This document shows, in pieces, positions 38,459-48,287 of a stretch of 64,000 bases of DNA (position 1 is the first letter of the stretch; each line of letters starts with the position of its first letter). Made by a program: the position numbers and the translations under genes. The DNA is from Chelativorans petroleitrophicus (GTDB lineage Bacteria > Pseudomonadota > Alphaproteobacteria > Rhizobiales > Rhizobiaceae). Below the pieces are notes generated by a model. The model saw only the letters and a program-made list of their open reading frames with translations. It was not told the DNA's origin and did not search any database. Location of the stretch: the NCBI RefSeq assembly GCF_025398195.1, contig NZ_JAODNV010000015.1, positions 52,900 to 116,899 of the forward strand, in the 5' to 3' direction.

Positions 38459-38988
38459 ACGCCGTTGATGCGCAAATAAGATTTCAGCAGTCCTTCCCGC
38501 TGGAAGCCGGCCTTTTCGAGCAGGCGCACCGAACGCGTGTTTTCGGGAATACAGGCCGCTTCGAGGCGGTGCAACCTCAACCGGTCGAATGCAAACGGGA
38601 TAACCAGTTCGAGAGCATCGAGCATCAAGCCTCGCCCGGCAAAACGTTCGCCCATCCAGTAGCCGATATGGGCCGACTGGGCGACGCCTAGGCGTATGTT
38701 GCCGAGCGATATGCCGCCGGCCAAATGGCCTCCTTCCTTCAGTATGACAAAGAACGACACGCCCGTGCCCTGGTCGAACTCATAGCGGTAGCGCTTGAGC
38801 CGCTGGCGAAACGCATGCTTCGACAATTCTTCGGGCGCCCATTGAGGTTCCCATGGCTCAAGAAAGGCTCGGCTTTCGCCGCGCAAAGTGGCCCACTCGG
38901 CATAGTCCGACAATTGCGGCATGCGCAGGCGCACCCTTGCTCCTTCGAGCGCCGGAAAATCACGGCGGAAGAAGGGCGCCTGGAACAT
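38392..38988 (-). CDS. GNAT acetyltransferase, RimJ/RimL type
   Basis: This 198-residue protein is of the ribosomal-protein N-terminal acetyltransferase group. It shows VRLRMPQLSDYAEWATLRGESRAFLEPWEP, the acetyl-CoA loop region IGYWMGERFAGRGLMLDALELVIPFAFDRLRLHRLEA, then PENTRSVRLLEKAGFQREGLLKSYLRINGVWQDHFLYAL. It probably acetylates the N-terminus of a ribosomal protein or another protein. It sits 12 bp downstream of the M16 peptidase gene, in the thrC-M16-GNAT-EAL series seen in related genomes. Confidence 0.92.
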   Translation of the reverse strand: MFQAPFFRRDFPALEGARVRLRMPQLSDYAEWATLRGESRAFLEPWEPQWAPEELSKHAFRQRLKRYRYEFDQGTGVSFFVILKEGGHLAGGISLGNIRLGVAQSAHIGYWMGERFAGRGLMLDALELVIPFAFDRLRLHRLEAACIPENTRSVRLLEKAGFQREGLLKSYLRINGVWQDHFLYALIAGQHRARARRG

Positions 38989-39000
38989 CTGGCAACCGGC

Positions 39001-40296
39001 TCAGCCAGCCAGCCTGCGCGGCGGCGTCCGGCGCGGCGCAGCAAGCATGTCACGGATGCTTTCGAAGGGGGCGAGGGAGCCGACCGGCCCGAGCGCCGTG
39101 ACCGTCGGCTTGGACGTGAAGAGGCGAGCCGACAGGTCGGTCAGGCGTTCGACGGTGAGGGCGCCCAGGCGGTCCATCAGCTCCTCCATTTCGATCGGGC
39201 GGCCGTAGAGCAGGAGCTGGCGGGCGATCTGCGAAGCCCTGCTTGCAGGGCTCTCGCGCGACATCATCAGCCCGGCGCGGTACTGCGCCCGCGCGCGGTC
39301 CAGTTCGGCCTGCTCGATCCGCTCTCCCGCCTTCTGCAGCTCGCCGAGGATGACGGGTACCAGTTCATCGACATCAGCCTCCCCCGTTGCAGCGTGAATG
39401 CCGAAGATGCCGGTGTCCGAGAAGCCCCAGTGGAAGGCGTAGACCGAATAGCACAGGCCACGCTTTTCCCTCACCTCCTGGAACAGGCGGGAGGACATGC
39501 CGCCGCCGAGGATCATCGAAAGAACCTGCGAGGCGTAAAAGTCGCGGACGTGATAGGCGCGTCCCTCAAAGCCGAGGATGATCTGCGCATCCATTAGGTC
39601 GCGGTTCTCGCGGTAATCGCCCCCCACATAGTGGGAATATTGAGGCAGCGCGGTATCTGCCTTATCGCGGAAGCTGCCGAGCCGGGCTTCCACCTCGCGC
39701 ACGAATTCGTCGTGCCGGAGCCCGCCTGCGGCCACGACCACCATGCGATCGGCGCCGTACTGCCGCTCCATGAAGCGGTGCAACTGTTCCGACGTGAAGG
39801 ACTTCACCGTTTCCGGCGTGCCGAGGATGGAGCGCCCAATCGCCTGATGGCGGAAGGCCGTCTCGGTGAAGCGGTCGAAAACGGCGTCGTCGGGGGTGTC
39901 GTGGGCGGCGCCGATTTCCTGGAGGATGACGTGCTGCTCGCGCTCCAGCTCTACCGGGTCGAAGCGCGAGTCCATCAGGATGTCGGCCAGGATGTCGATG
40001 GCGAGCGGCAGGTCGTCCCGCAGCACTCTTGCATAGAAAGCGGTGGTCTCGACGCTCGTTGTCGCGTTGATTTCGCCGCCCACGTCCTCAATGTCGGTGG
40101 CAATCTGCAGTGCGGTGCGTTTGCCAGTGCCTTTGAAGGCCATGTGTTCGAGCAGATGGGCGATGCCGTGTTCGTCGTCCCGCTCGTTGCGCGATCCCGA
40201 CTTCACCCACACACCCAGAGCAACCGATTCCAGATGCGGAAGGGTTTCCGTCGCGACCGTCAAGCCGTTCGATAGACGGCTTACCTCAACGCTCAT
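39001..40296 (-). CDS. M16 family zinc peptidase (mitochondrial processing peptidase-like)
   Basis: This 431-residue M16B peptidase has the inverted zinc motif HLLEH (His47-Glu50-His51) in GIAHLLEHMAFKGTGKR. The downstream glutamate is supplied by the EREQHVILQEIGAAHD region, and the C-terminal homologous half has ILGGGMSSRLFQEVREKRGLCYSVYAF. Alphaproteobacterial members are the closest bacterial relatives of the MPP beta subunit. The substrate is unknown, and it is probably cytosolic or periplasmic without a clear signal. It follows thrC by 7 bp in the same direction. Confidence 0.94.
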   Translation of the reverse strand: MSVEVSRLSNGLTVATETLPHLESVALGVWVKSGSRNERDDEHGIAHLLEHMAFKGTGKRTALQIATDIEDVGGEINATTSVETTAFYARVLRDDLPLAIDILADILMDSRFDPVELEREQHVILQEIGAAHDTPDDAVFDRFTETAFRHQAIGRSILGTPETVKSFTSEQLHRFMERQYGADRMVVVAAGGLRHDEFVREVEARLGSFRDKADTALPQYSHYVGGDYRENRDLMDAQIILGFEGRAYHVRDFYASQVLSMILGGGMSSRLFQEVREKRGLCYSVYAFHWGFSDTGIFGIHAATGEADVDELVPVILGELQKAGERIEQAELDRARAQYRAGLMMSRESPASRASQIARQLLLYGRPIEMEELMDRLGALTVERLTDLSARLFTSKPTVTALGPVGSLAPFESIRDMLAAPRRTPPRRLAG

Positions 40297-40303
40297 ATAG
40301 AAT

Positions 40304-41713
40304 TCACTCCCTGAGGGCCGCCCTGCCGTGGCGGCTGATATGATCTTCCACCATTTTCAGGTCCGATGAAAGGACCGCGAATTCCTCGTCTTCCTCCATG
40401 AGCCCTTCGAGCCATGGCGGCAGGGAGGGCCGCACCCCTGATGCCTCCTCCACGGCCTCCGGAAACTTGGCCGGATGCGCGGTGGCCAGCACGACCATCA
40501 CTTCGCCCGGACGGGCTTCCGCACGCGCCGCCTTGAGAGCCGTAGCCGTATGCGGATCGGCAAGATAGCCGCTCGCGGCCAAAGTGTCGCGAATGGTTTC
40601 AGCCGTTTCCGCCACGCTCGCACGCTCGGCACCGAACACGGACCGGATCTCTGAAAGCGTGTCCGCGCTCAATGTAAAGCGGCCCGACTGACGGAGGCTT
40701 TCCATCGAGGCGCGAACCTCGTCCGCATTCCGGCCGGAGGCTTCGAAGAGGAGCCGTTCGAAATTGGAGGAAACTTGAATGTCCATCGATGGCGAAGTTG
40801 TGGCGACGACGGGACGCATCGCATATTCGCCGGTGGCAAGCGTGCGCGCCAGAATGTCGTTCTCGTTGGTCGCTATGATGAGCCGTTCGACCGGAAGGCC
40901 CATGCGCCGGGCCGCATAGCCAGCGAATATATCGCCAAAATTGCCGGTGGGAACGGTGAAGGAGACCGGCCGGTCCGGCGCGCCAAGGGAGACAGCGGCA
41001 GTGAAGTAATAGACGATCTGCGCCAGAATCCGCGCCCAGTTGATGGAGTTGACTCCGGCAAGGCCAACGCGGTCGCGGAAGGCGTGGTCGTTGAACATGG
41101 CTTTGACCAGCGCCTGGCAGTCGTCGAAATTGCCTTCGATCGCAATGGCGTGCACGTTAGGGGCCCGGCATGTGGTCATCTGCCGCTGCTGAACCGGCGA
41201 AACACGGCCATGCGGAAAGAGGATGAAGACGTCGGCCCGCTCCATGCCGGCGAAGGCATGGATGGCGGCACCGCCCGTGTCGCCGGAGGTGGCCCCGGCA
41301 ATGGTGACGCGCTGGTCGCGCTCGGTGAGCACGTGATCCATCAGGCGCGTGAGGAGCTGCATCGCCACGTCCTTGAAGGCCAGCGTCGGTCCGTGGAAAA
41401 GCTCCAGCACGAATTCGGACGGTCCCGTCTGCACGAGCGGGCAAACCGCCGGATGACGGAAGGTGGCGTAGGCCTCCTCCACGATACGCTTCAGCGCCGC
41501 TTCGGGAATCTCGCCGCCGATGAACGGCGTCAGCAGGCGGAGGGCCGCTTCCGGGTAGGCAAGGCCCCGCATGGCCCGGATGTCGGCCGCCGACAATTGC
41601 GGCCATTCGCGGGGAACGTAGAGCCCGCCGTCGCGGGCAAGCCCCGTGAGCAGTGCGTCGGAAAAGCCGAGTTCCGGTGCTTCGCCGCGCGTGCTCACAT
41701 ACTTCATAGCCAT
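40304..41713 (-). CDS. thrC: Threonine synthase
   Basis: This 469-residue PLP enzyme of the long ThrC type converts phosphohomoserine to threonine. N-terminal MKYVSTRGEAPELGFSDALLTGLARDGGLYVP is typical. The PLP lysine is Lys114 in GPTLAFKDVAMQLL, and the phosphate loop is ATSGDTGGAAIHA. Also seen is SNFERLLFEASGR. It partners thrB at 31 kb. An alternative start is ATG 41707 (MKYVSTRG), two codons in, which many homologues use. Confidence 0.97.
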   Translation of the reverse strand: MAMKYVSTRGEAPELGFSDALLTGLARDGGLYVPREWPQLSAADIRAMRGLAYPEAALRLLTPFIGGEIPEAALKRIVEEAYATFRHPAVCPLVQTGPSEFVLELFHGPTLAFKDVAMQLLTRLMDHVLTERDQRVTIAGATSGDTGGAAIHAFAGMERADVFILFPHGRVSPVQQRQMTTCRAPNVHAIAIEGNFDDCQALVKAMFNDHAFRDRVGLAGVNSINWARILAQIVYYFTAAVSLGAPDRPVSFTVPTGNFGDIFAGYAARRMGLPVERLIIATNENDILARTLATGEYAMRPVVATTSPSMDIQVSSNFERLLFEASGRNADEVRASMESLRQSGRFTLSADTLSEIRSVFGAERASVAETAETIRDTLAASGYLADPHTATALKAARAEARPGEVMVVLATAHPAKFPEAVEEASGVRPSLPPWLEGLMEEDEEFAVLSSDLKMVEDHISRHGRAALRE

Positions 41714-41827
41714 TCATTCGCTCCGTTTGGGCTTGCCGGTGGGGAGAAACAGGCTGCTGCCGGTCGAAATTTCCCCGCGCGATTGATATAGAAGGCGAAA
41801 TTATCTTAGGAAAGTATGGGGTGAGAT

Positions 41828-42367
41828 TTGTCGAACAGGAATTATGGCGCGGCGTTCAGCCTGGCGGGATTGGTTCTTTTGGCAGCATGCCAGACTGGTA
41901 ACACACCTTCAAGCACAAGCCAGGCTGAAAGCGTTCCCGAGGGTGCGGTTCGGGAAAGCGAATTGAGGGCATACTGCCCGCCGGTAAGCCTGCAGCAGGA
42001 AACGGCTGTTTTCACCACCTATGAGCGCGGCGGGGAAGGCGACCCGGACCGGATCGTCTACCGCACCGCGATCAGCGATGGGAGCCGCGCTTGCAGCTAT
42101 GGCGACGGCGCGGGAACGATCACGGCCGCGATCGCGGGCCGCGTAATTCCCGGCCCGCGCGGCCGCACGGGTACCGTAACCCTGCCCATCCGAGTCGAGG
42201 CCACGCGGGGGGACGACGTGCTGTATTCGAAAACGTTCCAGCATCCCGTTACCATCAGCGACACGGCGGGGGCGACGCAGTTTCTCTTCACCGATCCGGG
42301 CATCGTCATCCCGGGCGGCATCGACCGCAGCGTGAGGCTTACGATCGGGTTCGCACGCAGTCGGTGA
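41828..42367 (+). CDS. Small exported lipoprotein of unknown function
   Basis: This 179-residue protein starts at TTG 41828 (no ATG keeps the signal). The signal reads AAFSLAGLVLLAACQTGN with lipobox LLAAC, so it is predicted to be outer-membrane or inner-membrane anchored. The mature part has two further cysteines (AYCPP, RACSY) and a beta-rich domain, PGPRGRTGTVTLPIRVEATRGDDVLYSKTFQHPVTI. This looks like a hypothetical lipoprotein found across Rhizobiales; I do not recognise a function. It is divergent from thrC. Confidence 0.75.
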   Translation: MSNRNYGAAFSLAGLVLLAACQTGNTPSSTSQAESVPEGAVRESELRAYCPPVSLQQETAVFTTYERGGEGDPDRIVYRTAISDGSRACSYGDGAGTITAAIAGRVIPGPRGRTGTVTLPIRVEATRGDDVLYSKTFQHPVTISDTAGATQFLFTDPGIVIPGGIDRSVRLTIGFARSR

Positions 42368-42391
42368 TGCGCGGATGCTGCCCCATGCCGG

Positions 42392-43081
42392 TCAGCCTTC
42401 CTCGGACCATTCCGAAAGCGCAAGGATCGTGGGCTTGAGATCGGCCATGCGGTGGATCGTCGTTTCCGCGCCCGCCTCCATCAGCATGTTCGCATGGCCC
42501 GGGCTCGTGTGCGAGGCGCCGGTGAATCCGATCACGCGCATGCCGGCAGCACGGGCGCCGGTGATCCCGTGCACCGAATCTTCGATGACGATGCAGCGGG
42601 CGGGCTCCGCCCCCATCTTCTCCGCGGCGTAAAGGAACACGTCCGGTGCGGGCTTAGGCCGTTTGCTCGGCGTCGCCAGTGACGAAAAGATCACGCCTTC
42701 GAAGAAGCGGCCAAGCCCGGTGCGCTCGAGCATGGCGGCGATGCGGTGTTCGCTCGAATTCGAGCAGACGCATTTTTTCAGCGAAAGTGATGCAAGGACC
42801 TCGGCAACGCCGCTGATGGGCTTGACCTCCTTGCGCAACCGTTCGTCCACCCGCGCCTCCGCATGATCGATGAGGGACGCCTTGAAAAGCATCTGCGCTT
42901 CCTCCTCAATGCGAATGAGGATGTCGCGGAAGGTGAGGCCGGCGTAGCGCTCGGCCAGCTCCTCTGCCGTGATGTCATGGCCCGCCTCGCGCAGCATTTC
43001 AGCCTCCACGCGCGCGGCAACGATCTCCGAATCGACGAGCACGCCGTCGCAATCGAAAATGACGAGATCAGGAGCTGGCAT
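42392..43081 (-). CDS. HAD superfamily phosphatase, beta-phosphoglucomutase-like
   Basis: This 229-residue HAD-IA hydrolase has motif I LVIFDCDGVLVDSE (DxD), a helical cap (about 15-85), motif II VCSNSSEHRIAAMLE, motif III lysine in SKRPKPAPDVFLYAAEKMG and motif IV CIVIEDSVHGITGARAAGM. The set matches the beta-PGM/6-phosphogluconate or sugar-phosphate phosphatase group. Substrate is unknown. ATG 43081 (MPAPDLVIFDCDG) is chosen over the 22-codon extension. It is convergent with the small lipoprotein gene. Confidence 0.9.
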   Translation of the reverse strand: MPAPDLVIFDCDGVLVDSEIVAARVEAEMLREAGHDITAEELAERYAGLTFRDILIRIEEEAQMLFKASLIDHAEARVDERLRKEVKPISGVAEVLASLSLKKCVCSNSSEHRIAAMLERTGLGRFFEGVIFSSLATPSKRPKPAPDVFLYAAEKMGAEPARCIVIEDSVHGITGARAAGMRVIGFTGASHTSPGHANMLMEAGAETTIHRMADLKPTILALSEWSEEG

Positions 43082-43221
43082 GGGAGAACCTGTGCGCTGG
43101 GGTTGGATGAGACCGAGCCAATAACCCCGGAACGGCCTCCGGCGCAACTTGGTTGCAGACGAACATGTGGCCCTTCCCGCCGGGCAGGTGCGAGGCGGGA
43201 AGGGCCGGCTTGGAGCCGCGG

Positions 43222-44910
43222 CTATTCCGACAGCACCTCGTATTCGATCTTCACCTCGGTGCGCTCGCCGGCCTGGACGGTCGCTACGAAATATCTCTCG
43301 TAAGCGCCTTCGTCATAGGTGACCCGCACCTTATAGGCGCCCGCATTGAAAACCTCCTCGGCTTCCTCGCCCAAAGTGCTGCCATAGGTTTTCGTGCCGA
43401 ATGCGTCGAGGAATTCGATGCGATAGGCGCTAGGAGCATTCACGTAGAGCGTGCCGGCATTGAGGTTAACCGTAGGCTGAATGATCTGGCCTGGCTGCAC
43501 AACGATGGGCGTAGTTGCCTCAGCCTGGCCGCGCCGCGCACGCAGGAGATAACGGCCAGCCGGAACCTCCTTGGCTTCCGCGCCCGAGCCCAGGTAGAAG
43601 ACCGCGCGCTCGCCTTCTGCATTCGGCTCGGCTGCGATCAGCTCGTAGGTGACACTGTTGCTGTCCTCTACCGGCCTGCCTTCGGCGTAGGCGGCGGAGG
43701 GGAGAATGGTGCCGGAGCCGAGGATCAGATCGATTTCGATTTCCTCACCGGCAGAAATCATGCGCTCCTCAACGACCGTGGCATTCTCGGTGCGCCCTAT
43801 CGCCGTGACAGGACCAGCGCTGACGAAGGCGGACAGTATGCCGCGACCTTGAATCATGCCGTCGCGGGAGGCGACGGTCAGGCGGGCATCCTCCATGGGC
43901 AGGGCGTCGTTCGCCGCGTTCTTCGCGGTAACGGTGACTTTTCCTGCATTGAAGATTGCCTCGACTTGCGTGACACTATCGTCCGTCACCAAGATCGGCT
44001 GCTCTACGACGATGTTGCCCAGGCGCGCTTTTGCGAGATACCGGCCCGGCGCGAGATGGGTGTTGCAGATGCTATCATTGATCCGGGCTTCAGCCTCTTC
44101 GGCTGGATCACCATCCTCTCCAAGGGGCAAGAATTCCCATTTTACGGCTTGATTGCTCGCCATCGGCGTGCCGTCTTCGGCAAGCCGCGCGACGCAGACG
44201 AGGTTCCGTTCCACTTTGGCCGGCTGGGGCACTGCGGCGCGCTCCTCCTCGTTTGAGGGCTCGCCGGCATCTTCCGGGACGGTTTCAGGCTCCTCCGGGG
44301 CGACCGCTATGGCCAGAGCCTCGGACAGTTCCGAAGCATTGGCCGCGCTGAGGTAGCGGCCGCCCGTGCGCTCGGCCAGGCAGGCCACCTGCTTGCCTTC
44401 TTCATCGGAAATGCCGAAACCCACGACGTGGACGGTAAGATCGATACCCCGCTCCTCCAACTGCTCCGCAACGGCGCAGGGATCCGCGTGGCATGTTTCA
44501 ATACCGTCCGTGACAAGAATAATATTGGTAGGATCGGCCTCGTATTTCAGCTCCTCCGCAGCCACGCGCACGGCGTCCGTGAGGGGCGTCATGCCTTTCG
44601 GATTGACGCTTTCGGCAAATTGCACAATCCGTTCCGCTGTCCCGACGCCCGCCGGTACGGCCACTTCGATGTCCGTGCAGGTCTTTTCCCGGCGATGACC
44701 GTATACAATCAGGCCGAGTTCCCGGTCGCCCGGGATCGCGCTGAGAACATCGCGCAGAACGTCACGCGCGATCTCGATTTTCGGTACACCGCCGATCTGC
44801 CCCCACATCGAGCCCGAACCGTCTAGCACGAGCATCGTCTTGCTTTGTGCAAGGGCTGGCGCCGCGCCGAAGAGCGCGAACATAAATGCAAGAAAGTATG
44901 AAAGACGCAT
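43222..44910 (-). CDS. Exported von Willebrand factor A domain protein
   Basis: This 562-residue protein has a Sec signal (MRLSYFLAFMFALFGAAPALAQ). A VWA domain (about 23-205) with intact MIDAS follows: MLVLDGSGSMWGQ, then KGMTPLTDAV, then ILVTDGIETC. An acidic linker EEPETVPEDAGEPSNEEE and then three beta-sandwich segments (about 245-560), each of carboxypeptidase-regulatory or bacterial Ig-like character, complete it. It is probably periplasmic or cell-surface and protein-binding; the function is unknown. The upstream ribosome site lies in the loop of an inverted repeat. It is divergent from ccrM. Confidence 0.85.
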   Translation of the reverse strand: MRLSYFLAFMFALFGAAPALAQSKTMLVLDGSGSMWGQIGGVPKIEIARDVLRDVLSAIPGDRELGLIVYGHRREKTCTDIEVAVPAGVGTAERIVQFAESVNPKGMTPLTDAVRVAAEELKYEADPTNIILVTDGIETCHADPCAVAEQLEERGIDLTVHVVGFGISDEEGKQVACLAERTGGRYLSAANASELSEALAIAVAPEEPETVPEDAGEPSNEEERAAVPQPAKVERNLVCVARLAEDGTPMASNQAVKWEFLPLGEDGDPAEEAEARINDSICNTHLAPGRYLAKARLGNIVVEQPILVTDDSVTQVEAIFNAGKVTVTAKNAANDALPMEDARLTVASRDGMIQGRGILSAFVSAGPVTAIGRTENATVVEERMISAGEEIEIDLILGSGTILPSAAYAEGRPVEDSNSVTYELIAAEPNAEGERAVFYLGSGAEAKEVPAGRYLLRARRGQAEATTPIVVQPGQIIQPTVNLNAGTLYVNAPSAYRIEFLDAFGTKTYGSTLGEEAEEVFNAGAYKVRVTYDEGAYERYFVATVQAGERTEVKIEYEVLSE

Positions 44911-44911
44911 G

Positions 44912-44933
44912 CGATATCTCCATCATGATATCG
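44912..44933 (-). promoter_or_regulatory. Inverted repeat spanning the ribosome site of the VWA gene
   Basis: CGATATC (44912-44918), loop TCCATCAT, GATATCG (44927-44933) form a 7-bp perfect inverted repeat 2 nt upstream of the VWA ATG. On the minus strand the loop contains ATGATGGA, so part of the GGAG ribosome site is in the loop and part in the stem. It could be an operator or a translation-limiting hairpin. Confidence 0.35.
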
Positions 44934-44990
44934 TTTTGGTGATACAATCAAAAATAGCATGATGTCCGATATTGCTGCAACTAAAGATAG

Positions 44991-46217
<1,227 letters not shown>

Positions 46218-46290
46218 TACTTGCAGCCCGCGCTCTTTGAGGGAGGTCAGGCAGGCCGTTCTGACGGGCGCGTTCGAACGCCAGAGACCG

Positions 46291-48051
46291 CTAATATTGA
46301 ATGTTATGCGCGGCCATGGCCGATGACTGCGCCAGCGTTGCGTACTGGTCTATGGTTGCGTCCCGTACGCGAGAAAGCTCGTCGGAAGATATGGCTTCCG
46401 GACCGGGGTTCCAGTTATCCACACACTCCTTTATTCTCTTGCACTCTTCGAGAAGTTGCAGCGCCTGGGTGAATGCCTCATGCTGCTCTGGCGTGAGTTC
46501 ATTTTGGGAAAGCTTTTGCTGCAACGCCTCAATCAGACTATCGACCGCCTCGGCGGTTTCGACAACCTGCGATGAAAAGCGGTAGTCTGCAGAATTTTTC
46601 TTGCTGTAATCGTACCAGCGGTTGAGCCCCATTTGTAAACCAAAATTGGCAAACGGTGCTGCTATTGTCACCGCGGCATTCCGAACGTGCGCCTGCATTC
46701 CTCCCAGCGAATTGATGTTCTTGCCATTTAGTGCAAGTGCGAATGCCATCTTAAATTCTTTAAGAATGAATTTTGTAACTGCTAGAGCAAGTATCTTGCA
46801 ATATTTTGATGTATTTCCAGATTTTGCATGTTGTTCAATACCTGCAGAAATTTCAGGCTCGACGAACGCAGACACGAGGGTGAAGAGAGTGTTCGCCAAA
46901 GCTTCTGGGAAGAATGCATCCCATATTTTACCCTGGATCAGCCGGGTTGCAAAATGGACCAGGGAGCCTGCCAACAATCCCGACAACGCCGTTTTCAGGG
47001 ATTTGGAAAACGGCGGGTCGTTTCTGAAGTAAGTTGCCGCCGTTTGGCCGGCCGCCGCCGCGGGGGCCTGTACAGCATACGACTCCCAAGGCTCGGCGTT
47101 TACTTCATTGAGAAAGGTGCTCGGCGGATGAGAGAACTTGTCCATCGCATCGACCACTCTTTCAAGACATTCGCGTCCCTGTTCGGTCAGATCATGAGAC
47201 GCCAGCAACTCCTCTGCGAGCTGCCGGCTGATCAGGCCTTCGACCTGGTCAAACACATATTCCGGCGCCTTGGAGATTGCTTTGGACAGCGCATCCGGAT
47301 CGTTCACCGCCTCTTCGCCAAGTACTTCCCGTACGATGGCGTCCTGCACACTTTGGGGCAATGTATTCATGAATTGGCTCAAGACCGCCGACGTCAAGAA
47401 CTGGACTCCGTTCATCGCCAGTATCTGAGCCACGGCCGGAAGCAGATACTCTCTATAGAGATGGGATTGGAGTGTGTCGCGGCTAGGCGAAATGAGCAGT
47501 TTGGCTAATGCTTTGAAGGGTTCATCCTTCTCCATTTTCCGCAACTGGATGAATTCGTCAAACGCGCTTTTGAGGTTGGCCAAGCTGCCATTCACACGCT
47601 CAAGTTCAGCGAGCGGGAGGTTGGACTGATCGCCGCTGTCAAGCAAAAGCTGATTGAGTTCGCCCAGTCCGGCGAAGGCCCCATTGTAGAGAAACCGCCG
47701 TTCATCTGCTATCGGGTATTGACGCTTCTGAGAGTCGATCCATCTGGGCAGGGTTTTTTTGAGCCTGGGCAAGGTTTGGAGCGTCCGCTCGTAGTAATTA
47801 TGGGCCTTTTGCCCGACCCATCGGGCGCCCTCAATCACCACATCGCCCCATGACGGCGCGAGACCATCCTCTGGCGATATTACGGTGTTCTGGTAGACGG
47901 AGCCAAAATCTAGGGCTCCGATCATGGGCGGCCGACGTTCCGCCGCGGATGACGGGCCGCGGCGGCGAAGGTCTGGCTGACAAGAAGCCTGCTCATGAAA
48001 GCTTGCGGATGCCGTAGGGGCTTGCGAAGGGAGCGATAAAGATGATGGCAT
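46291..48051 (-). CDS. Large orphan protein, effector-like, with multiple hydrophobic helices
   Basis: I do not recognise this 586-residue protein. It starts at ATG 48051 with AAGGA 9 nt upstream. The first 45 residues are Ser/Pro/Ala-rich and lack a Sec signal (MPSSLSLPSQAPTASASFHE), as in type III-secreted proteins. A helical region (70-200) is followed by hydrophobic stretches at about 203-228, 352-372, 384-398, 418-441 and 458-476. A C-terminal helical/coiled segment (about 497-545, ETAEAVDSLIEALQQKLSQ) ends it. A membrane-inserting or translocator-like protein is possible. Base composition is lower in G+C than neighbours, notably at 46720-46860. It separates ccrM from the HAD-mutY pair, usually close in related genomes. 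Confidence 0.6.
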   Translation of the reverse strand: MPSSLSLPSQAPTASASFHEQASCQPDLRRRGPSSAAERRPPMIGALDFGSVYQNTVISPEDGLAPSWGDVVIEGARWVGQKAHNYYERTLQTLPRLKKTLPRWIDSQKRQYPIADERRFLYNGAFAGLGELNQLLLDSGDQSNLPLAELERVNGSLANLKSAFDEFIQLRKMEKDEPFKALAKLLISPSRDTLQSHLYREYLLPAVAQILAMNGVQFLTSAVLSQFMNTLPQSVQDAIVREVLGEEAVNDPDALSKAISKAPEYVFDQVEGLISRQLAEELLASHDLTEQGRECLERVVDAMDKFSHPPSTFLNEVNAEPWESYAVQAPAAAAGQTAATYFRNDPPFSKSLKTALSGLLAGSLVHFATRLIQGKIWDAFFPEALANTLFTLVSAFVEPEISAGIEQHAKSGNTSKYCKILALAVTKFILKEFKMAFALALNGKNINSLGGMQAHVRNAAVTIAAPFANFGLQMGLNRWYDYSKKNSADYRFSSQVVETAEAVDSLIEALQQKLSQNELTPEQHEAFTQALQLLEECKRIKECVDNWNPGPEAISSDELSRVRDATIDQYATLAQSSAMAAHNIQY

Positions 48052-48098
48052 CGCCTTTTCCTTAACATTGTAAATATCTACATGGGGGAGTGTATCCG

Positions 48099-48115
48099 CC
48101 TAAACCGAATTTAGG
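48099..48115. promoter_or_regulatory. 17-bp inverted repeat upstream of the orphan effector-like gene
   Basis: CCTAAA-CCGAA-TTTAGG (48099-48115) has perfect 6-bp arms about 48 nt upstream of the start codon in an AT-rich promoter region. The rest of 48052-48262 is AT-rich with no gene. An operator for a regulator of the orphan gene is plausible; no tts box was found. Confidence 0.35.
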
Positions 48116-48262
48116 TAATACGAATGATGTATATTTCTATTTGTATTGAGAATGATGAGGGTTCATAAATTAATGCCTGAGTCCGGGCGCGTGAACTCGG
48201 ATATGAAGGCCTTTTGAAGTTTGATAAGCTTTGCCGATGCCGGCATTATAATGTCTGATATT

Positions 48263-48287
48263 GCCGCGGCGCGTTTATCGCCGCGGC
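48263..48287 (-). terminator. GC-rich hairpin overlapping the HAD phosphatase stop
   Basis: GCCGCGGCG (48263-48271) and CGCCGCGGC (48279-48287) form a 9-bp perfect stem with a 7-nt loop that contains the TAA stop codon. There is no U-run (AATATCAG follows on the minus strand), so it is a strong hairpin but an atypical terminator. Confidence 0.5.
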
